Positions 45,150-56,659 of a stretch of 64,000 nt of DNA are shown one piece after another. Where the stretch lies: positions 117,448,723 through 117,512,722 of the forward strand of contig CP136063.1 in NCBI GenBank assembly GCA_032622095.1, given 5' to 3'. The translations under genes were made by a program, and so were the position numbers. Position 1 is the first letter of the stretch; the number at the start of each line of letters is the position of its first letter. A model generated the notes under the pieces. The model saw only the letters and a program-made list of their open reading frames with translations. It did not search any database and was not told the origin of the DNA. This stretch comes from Siphonodentalium dalli (Eukaryota; Mollusca; Scaphopoda; Gadilida; Siphonodentaliidae).

Positions 45150-46690
45150 GCAATTATACTGGGACTATATAAACAACTTAATCCTTGACCTTCCAGTTCC
45201 AAAAACATTAACACCATATGTACATGCAAAGATGTCAAACCCCAATAATCTATGTTCTTACATAACGTCCCAGAGGGCAGACCCACAAGGCATTCTACCA
45301 CTTGGCAAAAATTGGACAAGGGTGGACGACCCAATACAAAAACAGAGTTACTCAACAACCAGTTTCAAAAGGAATTTTCTGCAGAATTAGACTCAACACT
45401 CATCCCAGATAAAGGCACGAGTCCATATTTGACCATGAACGATATAATTATTATCCATCACTGAAAACGGGATTGAGAAACTTTTTGCCAACATAGACCC
45501 CCCTCCCGCACAAATCTATGGGATCGGATGGTATACACGATCACATTTTGAAATATCTCAGCAACATAATAGCCCCAATTCTGACCCACATATACAATCT
45601 TTCTCTGAAAACTGGAACAGCCCCCCTAGACCGGAAGTCCGCAAATGTCAGCCCCGTCTTTAAAAAGAGCAACCTCACCTGCATTTCCTACAAAATCCTC
45701 GAACACGTCATAATGTCATCATCGGGAGCAAAACAATAACTTTCCTTGAAACAAAAAATATTCTCAACAATAAACAACATGGATTTCGACGAAAACGCTC
45801 TTGCGAAACCCAACTTAATGACTTTCTACCAGAAAATAATTTGATAAAGTGTTATACGTATCTGAGACATATCTCTGTAAGTATCTTTGCTGACGATAGC
45901 ATTATTTTCCGTAGGGTTCATGACCAGTCTGACACCGCAAAATTGCAACACGAGCTTAATAATGCAGCCCATTGGGAGAGAGCTTGGCTAATGTCATTCC
46001 ACCCAAGTGAATGTAACCTACTGACCATTAGCAGACAAGAGAAACCAAATATTTGGGTATAACAATTCACCACGATCTAAAGTGGGACACAAATGGTGAC
46101 AACATCACGGGAAAAGCTAACCGAATTCTCGGCTTACTCAAGCGAAACTTAAAGGTCACCAACCGAGCGACCAAAGAGAGGGCATGTCAGTCCCTCGTAA
46201 GATCAATCCTAGATTACTGAAAATCTATTTGGGACCCACATACAGATAAAGACATTGAACAAACTGAGGCAGTCCAAAGGAGAGCTGTCACGTATGTCAT
46301 GAATAGTTTCCATAGCACCTGCTACAGCCCCCCACGTTGGCAATTTCTACAAGAATGCCACCAACAAACCAGGCCAACAGTGTTCCATAACATTGTATAC
46401 CACCAACTCTCTATATACCCTGCTGATATATTAAAATAGAAAACTGTCCGCACTAGATACAGCAAGAAAAATAAACTAGCATGCCACACCCTCAGAGCTA
46501 AAAAGATTCATATTTATATTCATTATATCCTCGTACCATAATATAGCAGACTTTAACATGTTACCACCCTACACAAGCACAACAGAAGACAACAACAAAT
46601 TCAAGTCACAGCTCTCATCGCCATTGATGAAGTCCATAATGGCCAAAATAAAACTTCGTATAATACTGAGAAATAGTCACTGGCAGCTGT
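45150..46690 (+). pseudogene. Decayed LINE ORF2 (RT to C-terminus)
   Basis: Pieces in three frames follow a CR1/Jockey-type RT: linker (IKQLNPDLPVPKTLTP), MGSDGIHDHILKYLSN then SANVSPVFKKSN (fingers), QHGFRRKRSCETQLNDF, a deletion removing palm A, then SIFADDSIIFRR (catalytic FADD kept), WLMSFHPSECNLLTI, LGLLKRNLKV and AVQRRAVTYV. Multiple stops and frameshifts and the internal deletion make it inactive. It lies in the third intron of the proposed receptor gene. Its layout resembles the 28.5-30.7 kb LINE more than the 34.6-kb one. Confidence 0.75.
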
Positions 46691-46904
46691 AAATAATGTG
46701 TGTCTTTTCCTTTTAATACCATGAAATGACCAACACAAACATAAAAACAAAAATAAAAATATATCGAGCACCAACATTTAGCCGCCCAAAGACCTATGTC
46801 ACCATCATCTCACTTTTGACTCGAACTATCACCATCGAGTCCCACATTGTCTTGGTCCATAATTGTCAGTACATGACAGCGAGCTGTCATATGAAGAAGA
46901 AGGA

Positions 46905-46950
46905 GTTTCGATTAAAAACATGGCCACTGGCAGCCATCTTGTTTTGTCTG
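46905..46950. repeat. Single ATGGCCGCCAGC-family motif
   Basis: TTAAAAACATGGCCACTGGCAGCCATCTTG, followed within 250 bp by AATTCAAGATGGCGG (47167). A short remnant of the family. Confidence 0.5.
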
Positions 46951-47742
46951 AATTATGGTCCTTAGTTCTGCGTTATTGTACTTTTAATAGTGAGTCACTT
47001 TTCAGTGATTCTCGGTACGACAGATGGACTCTTATAGGTAAACACCTCGCCCAAGACATCTTTGATTCGTTTGATAATGTATTCCCACTAGAGATCGGGA
47101 GCATCTAGTCAAACTTGAGCCGAAAACATTTAGCTTGCACTGTTCTATATTATAATTCTGCCCTGAAATTCAAGATGGCGGTGCTCCATACTGGTCTATA
47201 ATAACGACACTCTAAGCAGAGCTTTAGGATTTTAGCAGATCTTTAGGTTTTTAGTTCGGAGATCCACCAAAGTAGTAGCCTGACCCCATCTATCAGCAGC
47301 ACCTATATGTACATGTATATTTTTCACACAACCTTGTATTTATTTGCAAATTTGAGTTTTGAGATTATTTCAGATGTACATGTAATTTGTAATATAATAT
47401 ATATATAATTGCAATGTATTTGAGTGTGTAATTAAAGGCATGGGTGGCCTTGGTTGTATGTTGCAATATAGAAATAAAAGTTTTCAAATTATGAAAATTT
47501 CCTCTAGAATATGCTAATAGTATAGTATATTGATATTATGAATGCGATATTATCCACAAAACCACAACACGGACATTGTGTCAGAGAAAGTGCAGTTCGA
47601 TTATGTTATGTTTTCGCGAAAAGCAAGTTTTTTGTTTATATTGTCATCAGATACTCAGAGTCACGAAGTTACCCATAGATTTCCAAAAACTACATCTGAA
47701 AAACTCCAAAATGTAGGCACAACAACCCAATACAAAGCTTAA

Positions 47743-48222
47743 AGGTACTCAACCCGGTAAAACTACTCTCAATTACTATTTCAATGGCTTCGGGGGTCAA
47801 AAATATTTGATTCGAGTCGAGGAAGTCACCCATCAAAGCTCAGATTTGTTAGATATCGATTTTAGAAATCTATTATTTTTCATTATCGGGAATTCTTTCT
47901 GGCCCAGAAGAATGTCAAAAATTCGTTATTTTTACCCACTTGATTATAGAGTTATCCATCCTTGTCTGTTCGAATAGAATTTTGGCGTAATATCTCGAGC
48001 AGGTTACCAAATTGACGGCAGTTATTGGTACTCATCTTGAGAACATAAGAATTTTCAAAAATCAATATCTAATAACTCTGAGCTTTGTTTGATGGGTTCC
48101 TCGACTCGAATCAAATATTTTTTACCCCCAAAGCCAAAGAAATAGTAATATAGGACCCTCTGATCGGATTGTTGTTGTTGGAATCTGTTGAGATGGGGAC
48201 CCTCTTTACGGGTTGAGTACCT
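47743..48222. mobile_element. 480-bp MITE with long inverted repeats and TTAA flanks
   Basis: The element begins AGGTACTCAACCCGGTAAA and ends TTTACGGGTTGAGTACCT, with TTAA on both sides (47739-47742 and 48223-48226). Similarity between the arms continues inward for about 150 bp in blocks such as TCAAATATTTTTTAC and ATTTGATTCGAGTCGAGGAA. TTAA duplications are the hallmark of piggyBac-like transposition, though the AGG terminus is not the usual CCC. Non-coding. Confidence 0.75.
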
Positions 48223-48359
48223 TTAAACTTCAATACAGATGGTTCGGGGTCAAAATTTGCTATTTACGATTTCTCCTTCACATGATTTATCATTAGGCAA
48301 TCGACACATAGCAACCAAATGTATAATAAACTTGAATATACAGAAAGAAGTGACTGTTT

Positions 48360-48480
48360 TGCATATATCCATCCGTCAGTGCTTCCGTCCGTCGGTCGAA
48401 GTGCGCGTTCGTCCATCCGTCCGATGTATGTTCAGGACATAATTTGAACTGAAGTGGTCGCATCTCAATGAAATTTGGTA
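48360..48480. repeat. GTCCGTC-rich dispersed repeat head
   Basis: CATCCGTCAGTGCTTCCGTC, CGTTCGTCCATCCGTCCG and then GAACTGAAGTGGTCGCATCT. This is the common mollusc-type repeat start, as at 34180. Confidence 0.55.
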
Positions 48481-49327
48481 GAGATATTCACTACTATTGA
48501 CATTGTCAAATAACTATAGCCTTGGGACTAAAATTTACGTTAAAACGCAGAATAGTACAATACATTTACAATCTGATTCCGAAAGAAATATAATATAAAT
48601 CATGCATGTTGTGCTACATGTAGTATCAACTTAAAAATCTTTGTTTTGTTTCTACATTCATCGTCGATTAACAGTCATGGCTCATTGAAAATAGCAGGTG
48701 ATTGTACTTGGAAGTCAACAAACTTGCAGGTTGATAGGTTGCAGTGACAGTTGCCATGGCGATGGGAAAGTTGGGTCTAAAAGCTTTCAATATTCTCGAA
48801 ACAAACACAAATCATTCACTAAATCTAATCTAAGTCAAGTATGTGGTATTTGAAATATATACATATTTTGGGAAATAGTAACTAGACTCGAACATCGGAA
48901 CTATGTTTTTGTACGGATGCATGCATTCGATTCATCATGTTGCGACGCGTTTCATGCACATTCTGAATTATTTTAGTTTAACCAATTCATACTGTATCAG
49001 CGTAGTATTTCATATATAAATCAACTCAAATCGGGCCATGATACATATAATATGAAACTGTGCCTATCATGAAATTTATTAAACTCGTCTAAACTGTTCT
49101 GTTTTGTCTCACCAAAGGCTCGACTAAACAGACAGTTCTAAGACTCATTTCATAATTTGTTATGAGCGAAACACACATGTCACAATCACATCCTCCATTT
49201 AATACGCACAAGTAGGTGTATTGTCGCATAGTTGTAGGTCTCAAGTTCGGGAACACATTTCACATGATGTTTAAACAGACTTTGGATTGCTTTATAAAAT
49301 AATTAGGGGATTTCAAACATTCAAATT

Positions 49328-49560
49328 TCATGACGGCATCTGCGTTGATGCAGCATTAAAGACCCCGTTCCAGTGAATTCTCTTATATACGAGTCTCCCA
49401 TAGGAAACGTCGCATTTTTTGAGAATGCACTGGGTTACGAGGTCAAGGTAAATATTGCTAGTACAATGTATTATCTGATATATGCGAGGCCCGATATGGG
49501 AGACTCCCATGTGGGAGACTGCCATCTATAAGAGAATGCATCAATGATCCCCGTTTCATT
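49328..49560. repeat. Palindromic dispersed repeat; relative at 60.5 kb
   Basis: The block TCATGACGGCATC.GCGTTGATGCAGCATTAAAGA, GAGTCTCCCATAGG, AACCCAGTGCATTCTC (reverse complement) matches 60505-60655 in opposite orientation. A second half (TATGCGAGGCCCGATATGGG, GAGACTCCCATG) faces it, making the block palindromic. Confidence 0.6.
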
Positions 49561-50437
49561 ATGTTATCACTTTCTATTTTGAACTTCTGTGTTATTTGTA
49601 TATTATGTTATTTGCTTGGAGTTGGAAATAAAGATATGTTTACACGTTTACAAGTTGCATTGAAACAGCGAAATCTACAGTGAAATAACGAAATCGTATT
49701 TTACCTTGGCTTCTAACACATTTGCCTGTTACAATAGACCCTCACCCCATAGATATATATATATAAAACAAGGTGGTCATCTATTTAACCATCTGTCAAC
49801 ATACCTGACATTCATCCAATGAAAGTCTTGACAAATGTCACTGACAAACATTAATTATACTCTCTGGTCCCCTCAGAAAAATTTGTTTAGTCGGTGTGCC
49901 CAGTAAATGTCCGACCAGAAATTTTTGCCAGAATTATTATTATATTCCGATGGCTGTAACGTTTGATACAATCAATTGACAGAGTCGGTTGATATGCTGA
50001 AAATAACCATAGTCACCCGGGGACAAACGTTATAGTTATAGTTGAATAATGTTTTTTTGGTAATATATTTTAGCAACAGATTGACAACGCCTGGTGGTGG
50101 AAATTTGGGTAATCTGGTAGTTAGTTACCTTGTCTTATATATATGTCTTTGGATGGTTGTGTCTATTGTGATAGGCACCTGTCACTTCTATGATATACAT
50201 ATTACGATCTTCGGTTTTGGTATATTTTATAGACAACCTTATAATAAATATTTACATTCGTGCATAATTCAAACATTGTGTTCTCTGATATGGTATGGTC
50301 GATGTGGTTGGAATTTTCGATAATCTTAGTTGAATACGTCTTTCTTCCAGTGGAAATAGTGTTTGGGCGTACTAGCTTATCGGTTTTATTCACTGAATTA
50401 TGTACATAATATGTCTTTAATATTTCCTTATCTGCAG

Positions 50438-50523
50438 TGTCTCGTGGTGTGATAGCTGGGATTGTTTTATGCATGGTTGCTGGTGCTATCATCATTGTTA
50501 TCATTGACATGCGTATGTCATAG
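50438..50523 (+). CDS. Ig-domain receptor, exon 4: transmembrane segment
   Basis: The acceptor TTTCCTTATCTGCAG precedes 50438. In the phase-1 frame inherited from exon 3 the exon encodes VSRGVIAGIVLCMVAGAIII then VIIDMRMS and TAG (50521-50523). That is a clean single-pass helix of about 20 residues. Two endings are possible. One is termination here, with a five-residue tail. The other is splicing at the GTATGT at 50513, leaving a 75-bp phase 1-1 exon. Compared with its duplicate at 50.83 kb, one extra base near 50506-50510 moves the ancestral basic segment (CVCHRNKGKIT, then a GTATGT donor at 50544) out of frame. So it may be a truncated receptor, a pseudogene, or carry a sequencing error. 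Confidence 0.6.
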
Positions 50524-50569
50524 GAACAAAGGCAAAATAACTGGTATGTGTGAGTTTAACTGAGTGCAA

Positions 50570-50803
50570 GATTAATTGACATGCGCTACACTTACTTGCT
50601 TACACCCATGTTCGTTGATTAATTGACATGCGCTACACTTACTTGCTTACACCCATGTTCGTTGATTAATTGACATGCGCTACACTTACTTGCTTACACC
50701 ATGTTCGTTGATTAATTGACATGCGCTACACTTACTTGCTTACACCCATGTTCGTTGATTAATTGACATGCGCTACACTTACTTGCTTACACCCATGTTC
50801 GTT
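50570..50803. repeat. 47-bp minisatellite, five copies
   Basis: Units start at 50570, 50617, 50664, 50710 and 50757, each GATTAATTGACATGCGCTAC, ACTTACTTGCTTACACCC, ATGTTCGTT; one unit lacks a single C. The copies are otherwise identical by eye, so the expansion is recent. The array separates the two copies of the transmembrane exon, and a diverged sixth unit follows the second copy (about 50921). Confidence 0.9.
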
Positions 50804-50805
50804 GC

Positions 50806-50960
50806 TGTGATAGCTGTGGGATTGTTTCAGGCATAGTTGTCATTTCTATCATTGTATGCGTACGGACAATCAAGGCCAGGAAACAACATCGTAAGTGTGA
50901 ATTTAACTAAATACAAGATTAATTGACACATGCGCTACACTTACTGAAAACACCCATCAG
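50806..50960 (+). pseudogene. Duplicate of the transmembrane exon and its donor side
   Basis: TGTGATAGCTGTGGGATTGT onward aligns with 50447 onward, including the following intron start (GTAAGTGTGAATTTAACTAA against GTATGTGTGAGTTTAACTGA). The copy encodes GIVVISIIVCVRTIKARKQH, i.e. half a helix followed by a basic juxtamembrane stretch, ending at a good GTAAGT donor (50891). The original acceptor is missing because the minisatellite abuts it, and two extra bases break the upstream helix frame. A TTGTTTCAG at 50822-50830 could act as a new acceptor, giving a 60-bp phase 1-1 exon (50831-50890). Use as an alternative exon is possible but unproven. Confidence 0.5.
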
Positions 50961-51055
50961 TAAGCCCGTGGGGGGGGGGGGGGACATGAATTTTTTTACT
51001 CAAAAGCTGGGACTGGGCTTACCTTCGATGACCCCCAATTGCAAAATTTCAGTTC
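50950..51055. repeat. G-run repeat (TGGGCTTACCTTCGATGACCC type)
   Basis: CATCAGTAAGCCCGTGGGG, then CAAAAGCTGGGACTGGGCTT and ACCTTCGATGACCCCCAATT. Same family as 26225-26985. Confidence 0.55.
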
Positions 51056-52590
51056 GCATTCAGAGTGCTTACTTACTTAAATAACACACCGCGAACCCCG
51101 TTGGTCAATTTACATTAAGACAGCATGTGCGTTAATAACGTTCTTTGCTACGTCGTAAAACGATACAATGCCAAGATAAACAAAACTCATTTTACTATTT
51201 TTGATAGCCGTTTGATGACCAATACAACAAAACTATATTATTCAACCAAGTTTGCAATAATCTGGCAGACATATTAAGCACTCGAAACTGATTATTCTTA
51301 AACATTCAGATATTTTGTTTTACGGTGAGTTTCCCTCCAAACAAAATAGTTCTGCAAATGGCTATATATTATAAACTACATTGTTAAGGATAGTAATTTT
51401 TCCTTCAAATCGATAATTGGAAAATTCACAAATGAAGCGCCTTCTAAAACTTCTAAACACCAGCTTTTCTCGTGTATAACCGAGCTTTCCACAGAGGCCA
51501 GACCCACCGCGGTAGCACCAGCAACTTGCAACAAGCCACGCTTGCCCATGTGTTACAACAAGCTATATGTTATAACATTCTCCTCGGTGCGCATTGCTTA
51601 CACATTGATATTTAAAATATTTCAGTATTTCCTTGTTGTGGTAATTATGGTAAAAAGTTTAATAAAAAAGGAATACTAAGACAAATGCATGTGTTTATAA
51701 AATAAAACGGACTTTGCTCAAATGAGCCTAAACAAATACGAATACATTGACATAATATGGCGATAAATAGGCCTACAGCAGATACTGTTAAGACTAACTA
51801 CTGGTATGTGTTCTGGACAAACACATTTATTGAAAAATACCAGCAGTTGTCGACTGTCAGTAAGAATGAGCCAAATGTTATTTGTGTCGGAAATACACTT
51901 ACCATGCACACATGATACTGAAGAAAACTCTGGCCCTAATGACCGGACCGTGAATGTCAAGGGAGGCCAGACATGGGTGCATAGTCCGTGTAATTTAATA
52001 CAAAATAGTATTGGATATTAACAGTGTCTTGCACGGCACACAATTCAGGCTTCGCCCAATGGCTTACCTTTCATTAGCGAGTTTGTGATTTCAAACCGGT
52101 ACGGGTACGGGTACGCCTACGGGTAGCTACCCGTACCGGTACACGTTTTGTAATCGCAAATTGTTTATGGGTAGAATTCATCACATCGACTGGTAATGTA
52201 TGGTGAGCCAACTGCAACAAAACAATATATTATGATTTTGATAGATTGTTATTCGCATTCGCTTTAGTGGCCGATGTTATACTTACCGTTATGGGTTGTT
52301 GAAATTTTTTATTTAGATTAGATGGGCCTCAGGATAATCAGTTGCTTTCATCAAGGACGAGGCGGCAGTTGGTGCTTTTCTTTCACTCATCTTGGTAGCA
52401 TTTTTAACAAGAGGATTCTACAAGACAGTCATAGACCGATCGAGTGTTCACAATCGGTTGGAATTTTCAGACAAATAGATTATGTATTTGATAGCTCGAA
52501 TATACCATTACGTTATAGCTAAATTTTCCATCCAATTATCGGTGTAAAATGTATTGTTTTAGACCTGGGTCTAATACTGTTCTACGTGTA
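51056..52590. other. Gene-free stretch between transmembrane and tail exons
   Basis: Apart from the 52.1-kb hairpin, only short ORFs without domains (51718-52021, 52322-52522). No further Ig-like or Tyr-motif exon was recognised. Confidence 0.35.
52095..52140. repeat. Hairpin of ACCGGTACGGGTA arms
   Basis: ACCGGTACGGGTA (52095) pairs with TACCCGTACCGGT (ending 52140), and the centre contains the perfect palindrome TACGGGTAGCTACCCGTA (52118-52135). The outer flanks TGATTTCAAA and TTTTGTAATC add weak pairing. Confidence 0.65.
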
Positions 52591-52597
52591 CTTTCAG

Positions 52598-52832
52598 TCA
52601 GATATAAGACCGAATTTGTCCCTTATTTTAGTTGGGGAATATTTAGTCATATTAAGTAAACATTAATTGGTTTGGAATCATTCAACAGCTCGAAGGGTCG
52701 GGGCAAGGGAATATTTATCACAATAATTGGGATTTTTCTCGGGATCTAAACCCGGAGGTAGGTTGAAGAATTAAACTTGATAACGATTAAAGGTGTTAAA
52801 ATGTAGTCTGTTTATTATACGGATTGAATAAA
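52598..52832 (+). CDS. Possible terminal exon of the Ig receptor (tail and polyA signal)
   Basis: A pyrimidine-rich acceptor, CTGTTCTACGTGTACTTTCAG, precedes 52598. Entered in phase 1, the frame reads (L)RYKTEFVPYFSWGIFSHIK and stops at 52657-52659. An AATAAA lies at 52827-52832. It would give a short cytoplasmic tail with two tyrosines if exon 4 is spliced at 50512 or the duplicate at 50890. The evidence is only splice consensus, phase and a polyA signal, so chance is a real possibility. Confidence 0.25.
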
Positions 52833-53149
52833 GAGCGTTTGCTTAACTTATGTGCGAAACACAGAAAACAGCTGAAACTCTGATTTTGCTTAAGATTTTG
52901 TATAGTATGTATAGGTAATTCGTGTCTTTAGCGACCTATATTATACCCACTACAATATATACCAGTCTTGTGGTTCAAATGCGCCATGTTAGTTTAGATG
53001 GTAAATATATATTAAAATCAGTCCCCACCTACATATGATAAAGTAACTAAACGGTTGTATTTAAATGTACAATACATGGATAAATCCACGATATATTGAT
53101 ACATTGATATATTGATACAAAGGGTTGAGGCAGGGACGTGACGACAGGG

Positions 53150-53300
53150 GTGTTTCACCCTCAACTTTGGTCAAATGTTCAACAGTTGGAAATGTGATAT
53201 ACATGACACAACATTTGTTGGAAATTTCACACCAACAATAGGTTGAAGTTGTCCTCGCAGTTTGAATTTCCAACAATCTTTTAGTGGAGAATTTGTAGAT
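53150..53300 (-). repeat. Inverted relative of the 37.3-kb repeat
   Basis: The reverse complement contains GTGTGAAATTTCCAACAAAT and CATTTCCAACTGTTGAA, matching 37360-37413. Palindromic TTCCAAC.GTTGGAA-type strings recur to 53430. Confidence 0.5.
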
Positions 53301-54821
53301 TTTAGACCAACATTTGCATATTTTCCTATTATTAGTAAAACATTGGACTGAAATGGCTATCATAAACTGTTGTAAATTTCCCAACGTTTGGGGGTGTCGG
53401 GTCTCAATATTTCCAACAATTGGAAAGCTTGATGCCAGTCTGGATGCTATGATTTAGCAAATTTCATGTTCAGATTTCAAACGTTTCTCACATGGTCGAT
53501 CCGGTGTGTCCCGGTCCTTCCCAGTCGCCTGTCAGAAACTGATAATTAATTTAAAAAAAACAATCGGGGTGAATTTCCACGGGTATTAATATATTAGGAT
53601 TGTTCAGTCTCAGATCGTAGAGACGGCGTCTATAACACCATCTACTCACTCTATTAACGCCGTGAATAAAGTTGTTAGTGAAAAGATCGGCCTTCCGTAT
53701 TTATCTAAGTGCCAGAAGCCGCCTCGAGAATGTGAACATAAAACCTGGCTTATAATGACAACTTTATCAATAATATTTGCCCATGACATCTTGCAATAAA
53801 TAGGTTAACACATAGCTGATTGGGATTTCGTGGAATTCATGAACCTTTGAGTGAGAAAATCGTAGTGAAAGGTTACCGGTCAATGGGACACATCTACCCG
53901 TTCCAAATCGCTATCGCTTTATGTGCTGCATTTAAAGTACCCAAGTGACCGTGACGATGTTCACCGATTCACATATACCCGTTCCCGTCGGACGGGTATC
54001 GCAAACTCGCTATTAGCAGTTTATAATTCGGTAACATCAAACACCCGTGTCACCGACAGTAATAACCGATTCAGTGTGCATTATGGCAACTTGATTTAGG
54101 TTGACTACTTATGATACGGATTGAGATAACAACACAATAGATTATCTGGCTTATTCCCCTTAACAGTGCTCAACCAAACCTCATTTATTGTGTCATCTTT
54201 GGTATTTTTCAACATCATTTTGTACGGAAACTTCACCACGGCCAAATGGCAAGTGCACGGTGGATGTTGGTCGGTGGATCCGCGCTGTAGTTGTTGTTAG
54301 GCCGCATCGCATTGGCAATGCTAACTGCCACGTGGTTGAGTGGACACTTGCGGTGGCAACAGGGGTATGGGTTGATCAAGGCGCAAACTAATTTTTGATT
54401 AAGGCGGAATATTATTTTTTTTTTTTTAGTACAAGACATTTTGCTAATATCATTACGTCACAGCACATATTGACCACTCACGCCATGTATATAACTAGTA
54501 GATAGGCGTGATAGAATGGAAGACATTTGTGATAAAAATGTTTTTGTCAACTGGTGCGCCTTCCCAACACCATACCTGATACGGTAGTGCTTCTTCGGCG
54601 AACATTCAAAGGCGAAATTCCAACGACATTCTAACCTTATTGCGAACATCTTCCGTTGCTTTAACCCGTTCAACACATCCCATGTTGTATGTTGTACATT
54701 GATGTTTTGCACAATTCGTGTCGTATGCCTTGTAATATCTCTCGACGACTCAGCCTCGTGTCCTACATGTTTACAACGTGTCACTTAATGCCAATGTGAC
54801 ACTGTGCTTACTTCCCAATGT
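53301..54821. other. Gene-free stretch
   Basis: Only short ORFs (54188-54439, 54458-54784) without recognisable content. An A/T homopolymer lies at 54414-54426. Confidence 0.3.
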
Positions 54822-55260
54822 ATGTTAAGACAAGGATGATGCAACACCTCAGCTTCATGTCGTGTAATACCAGGTGATTCATATGAAATACTATGCAAAT
54901 GCAATATGCGGGTTAGGACAAGGATGATGCGACACATCAGTGCCATGTCCTGTCATAGCAGGTGATTCATATGAGATACTATGCAACTGCAAAATGCGTG
55001 TTAGGACAAGGATGAACGCGACACATCAGCGCCATGTCCTATGGCACCTACATCGATAACTGCGAAAAGGACCAGAAGGGTGCGACATCTCAGCTTCATG
55101 TCCTATGGCGCCTACATGTATAAATGGGGGAAAGACCAGGAGAATGCAACAACTAAGCTTCATGACTAGTGGTTTTGAAATTGATTAATGAGCTGCATAT
55201 AAGGCATTTATAATTTAGGTGGCATCAAAAAGACAAGATGATGATACACCTCAGCATCAG
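54822..55260. repeat. Degenerate tandem array, roughly 75-90 bp units
   Basis: About five units carry GGACAAGGATGATGCGACAC, TCAGCGCCATGTCCTATGGC, then GGTGATTCATATGA.ATACTATGC or CCTACAT..ATAA. The first two units are nearly collinear. No coding potential. Confidence 0.7.
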
Positions 55261-56655
55261 TCCCTCTTGAGCCTAAATAATTGCCTACCTTGATGTTTAT
55301 GTACATGTATCTGAAATCAAAAGTACAATTTTCGAAGAGGACAATTGAGCTAACAACATTGTAGATAGTCATTGGTGGAGGTTGGTCTACCAGTATATAA
55401 GGAAAAGAGGGGGAGTGTAAGTTGGTGCCATGGCAAAGGTACCAGAGCTGAGAGCGCCATACATGGTGTACTTACTGGTGGCAGTTAGAAGGGGTTGGGT
55501 GGGTAATAACAGATTTTCAAAGCCTAATAATTGGTTTGTATTGGTGAAATTGTTTGATTTGCGATATTAATCCTGTATGCATTGCTCTTGAGAAGCTCTC
55601 TAATCGAAGTGAAATGTTTACTCCGGAACTTAACAGAGTTTTCCGAGGTAGTAGAGTTCTATTGGTCAAAACTATATTCTTGGAATTGTCAGACATTCTC
55701 ATTGGTTTAATCCAAGAACAAAGAGAAGCCGAAGTGCATTAGAAACTACGTAGAAAATAATTAGCCCAGTTGGCATTGCTCAAATTACATTTGGTATTCT
55801 TAAATTATAGCTTCTATCGAGTTCTCGTTTACAGTGAAATTAACGTGCTCTGTGCGATATGCAGAATGTAAACAGTAGTACATTGCCAGCATCGTTTTGA
55901 TAATGCTGGTGAATATGTCAATTGCCGAATATAATTTCTTTATTGGTTTGAACTACATGTATTGTATGAGACTGGATGTAAATGTTAGGACCATTAAGTA
56001 CAGAAATGGTGGGCTCTAAATAAACGTGGGTGGTCTTATGATAACAATTAATTCCATATTACGTATAGGGTATTTCGTTTCGCTCACTATTGTACCGTAC
56101 CAAGTGCTGCAAATTAAAGGCCCACCTTATTCACAGTAGATCGGGAAATTTGTGATGTCAATCTTATTATATTTCACATCACGAATTTCGATCACTTTTC
56201 ACTCGTCCCACATGCAGGGTGTAGACTGTAGTTACTATAGTGTCGTTATTTATTGTGTCTTATGTTCTCAATAAAAGGTAAACTACCCCTTACTACCACT
56301 ACGAATGAACTTACTTTGTAATTCAATATTCACAATTCTCATTTGCAATACCTGTAATCCAAAGACACAGTAACAAGATTTTCCGATTACGACATTAATG
56401 CCTTAAGCCCACCGATCTACTGTGCGACAAAAGTTGTCGTACAAATTCAAAAAAGAAGCGTGGTATTAGATAATAATTGGTGACGTCACAAAATCAGATA
56501 TAGTCTATACGACCCAAATATTTTGGTTCGTTATAAGGAGTCAACGTCTTATTGTTGTAATTATGGGCGTATAAAATTGTAATTGCCCGAACAACAAACA
56601 TATTTGGCATAATTGTGTGATTCTTTTTCGGTGAATTGAAGATTCTTTTCAGATG
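55261..56655. other. Gene-free stretch
   Basis: No supported gene. The strings GGCCCACCTTATTCACAGTA (56119) and AAGCCCACCGATCTACTGTG (56406) may be ends of a short element. Small overlapping ORFs at 55517-55742 lack motifs. Confidence 0.3.
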
Positions 56656-56659
56656 TATT

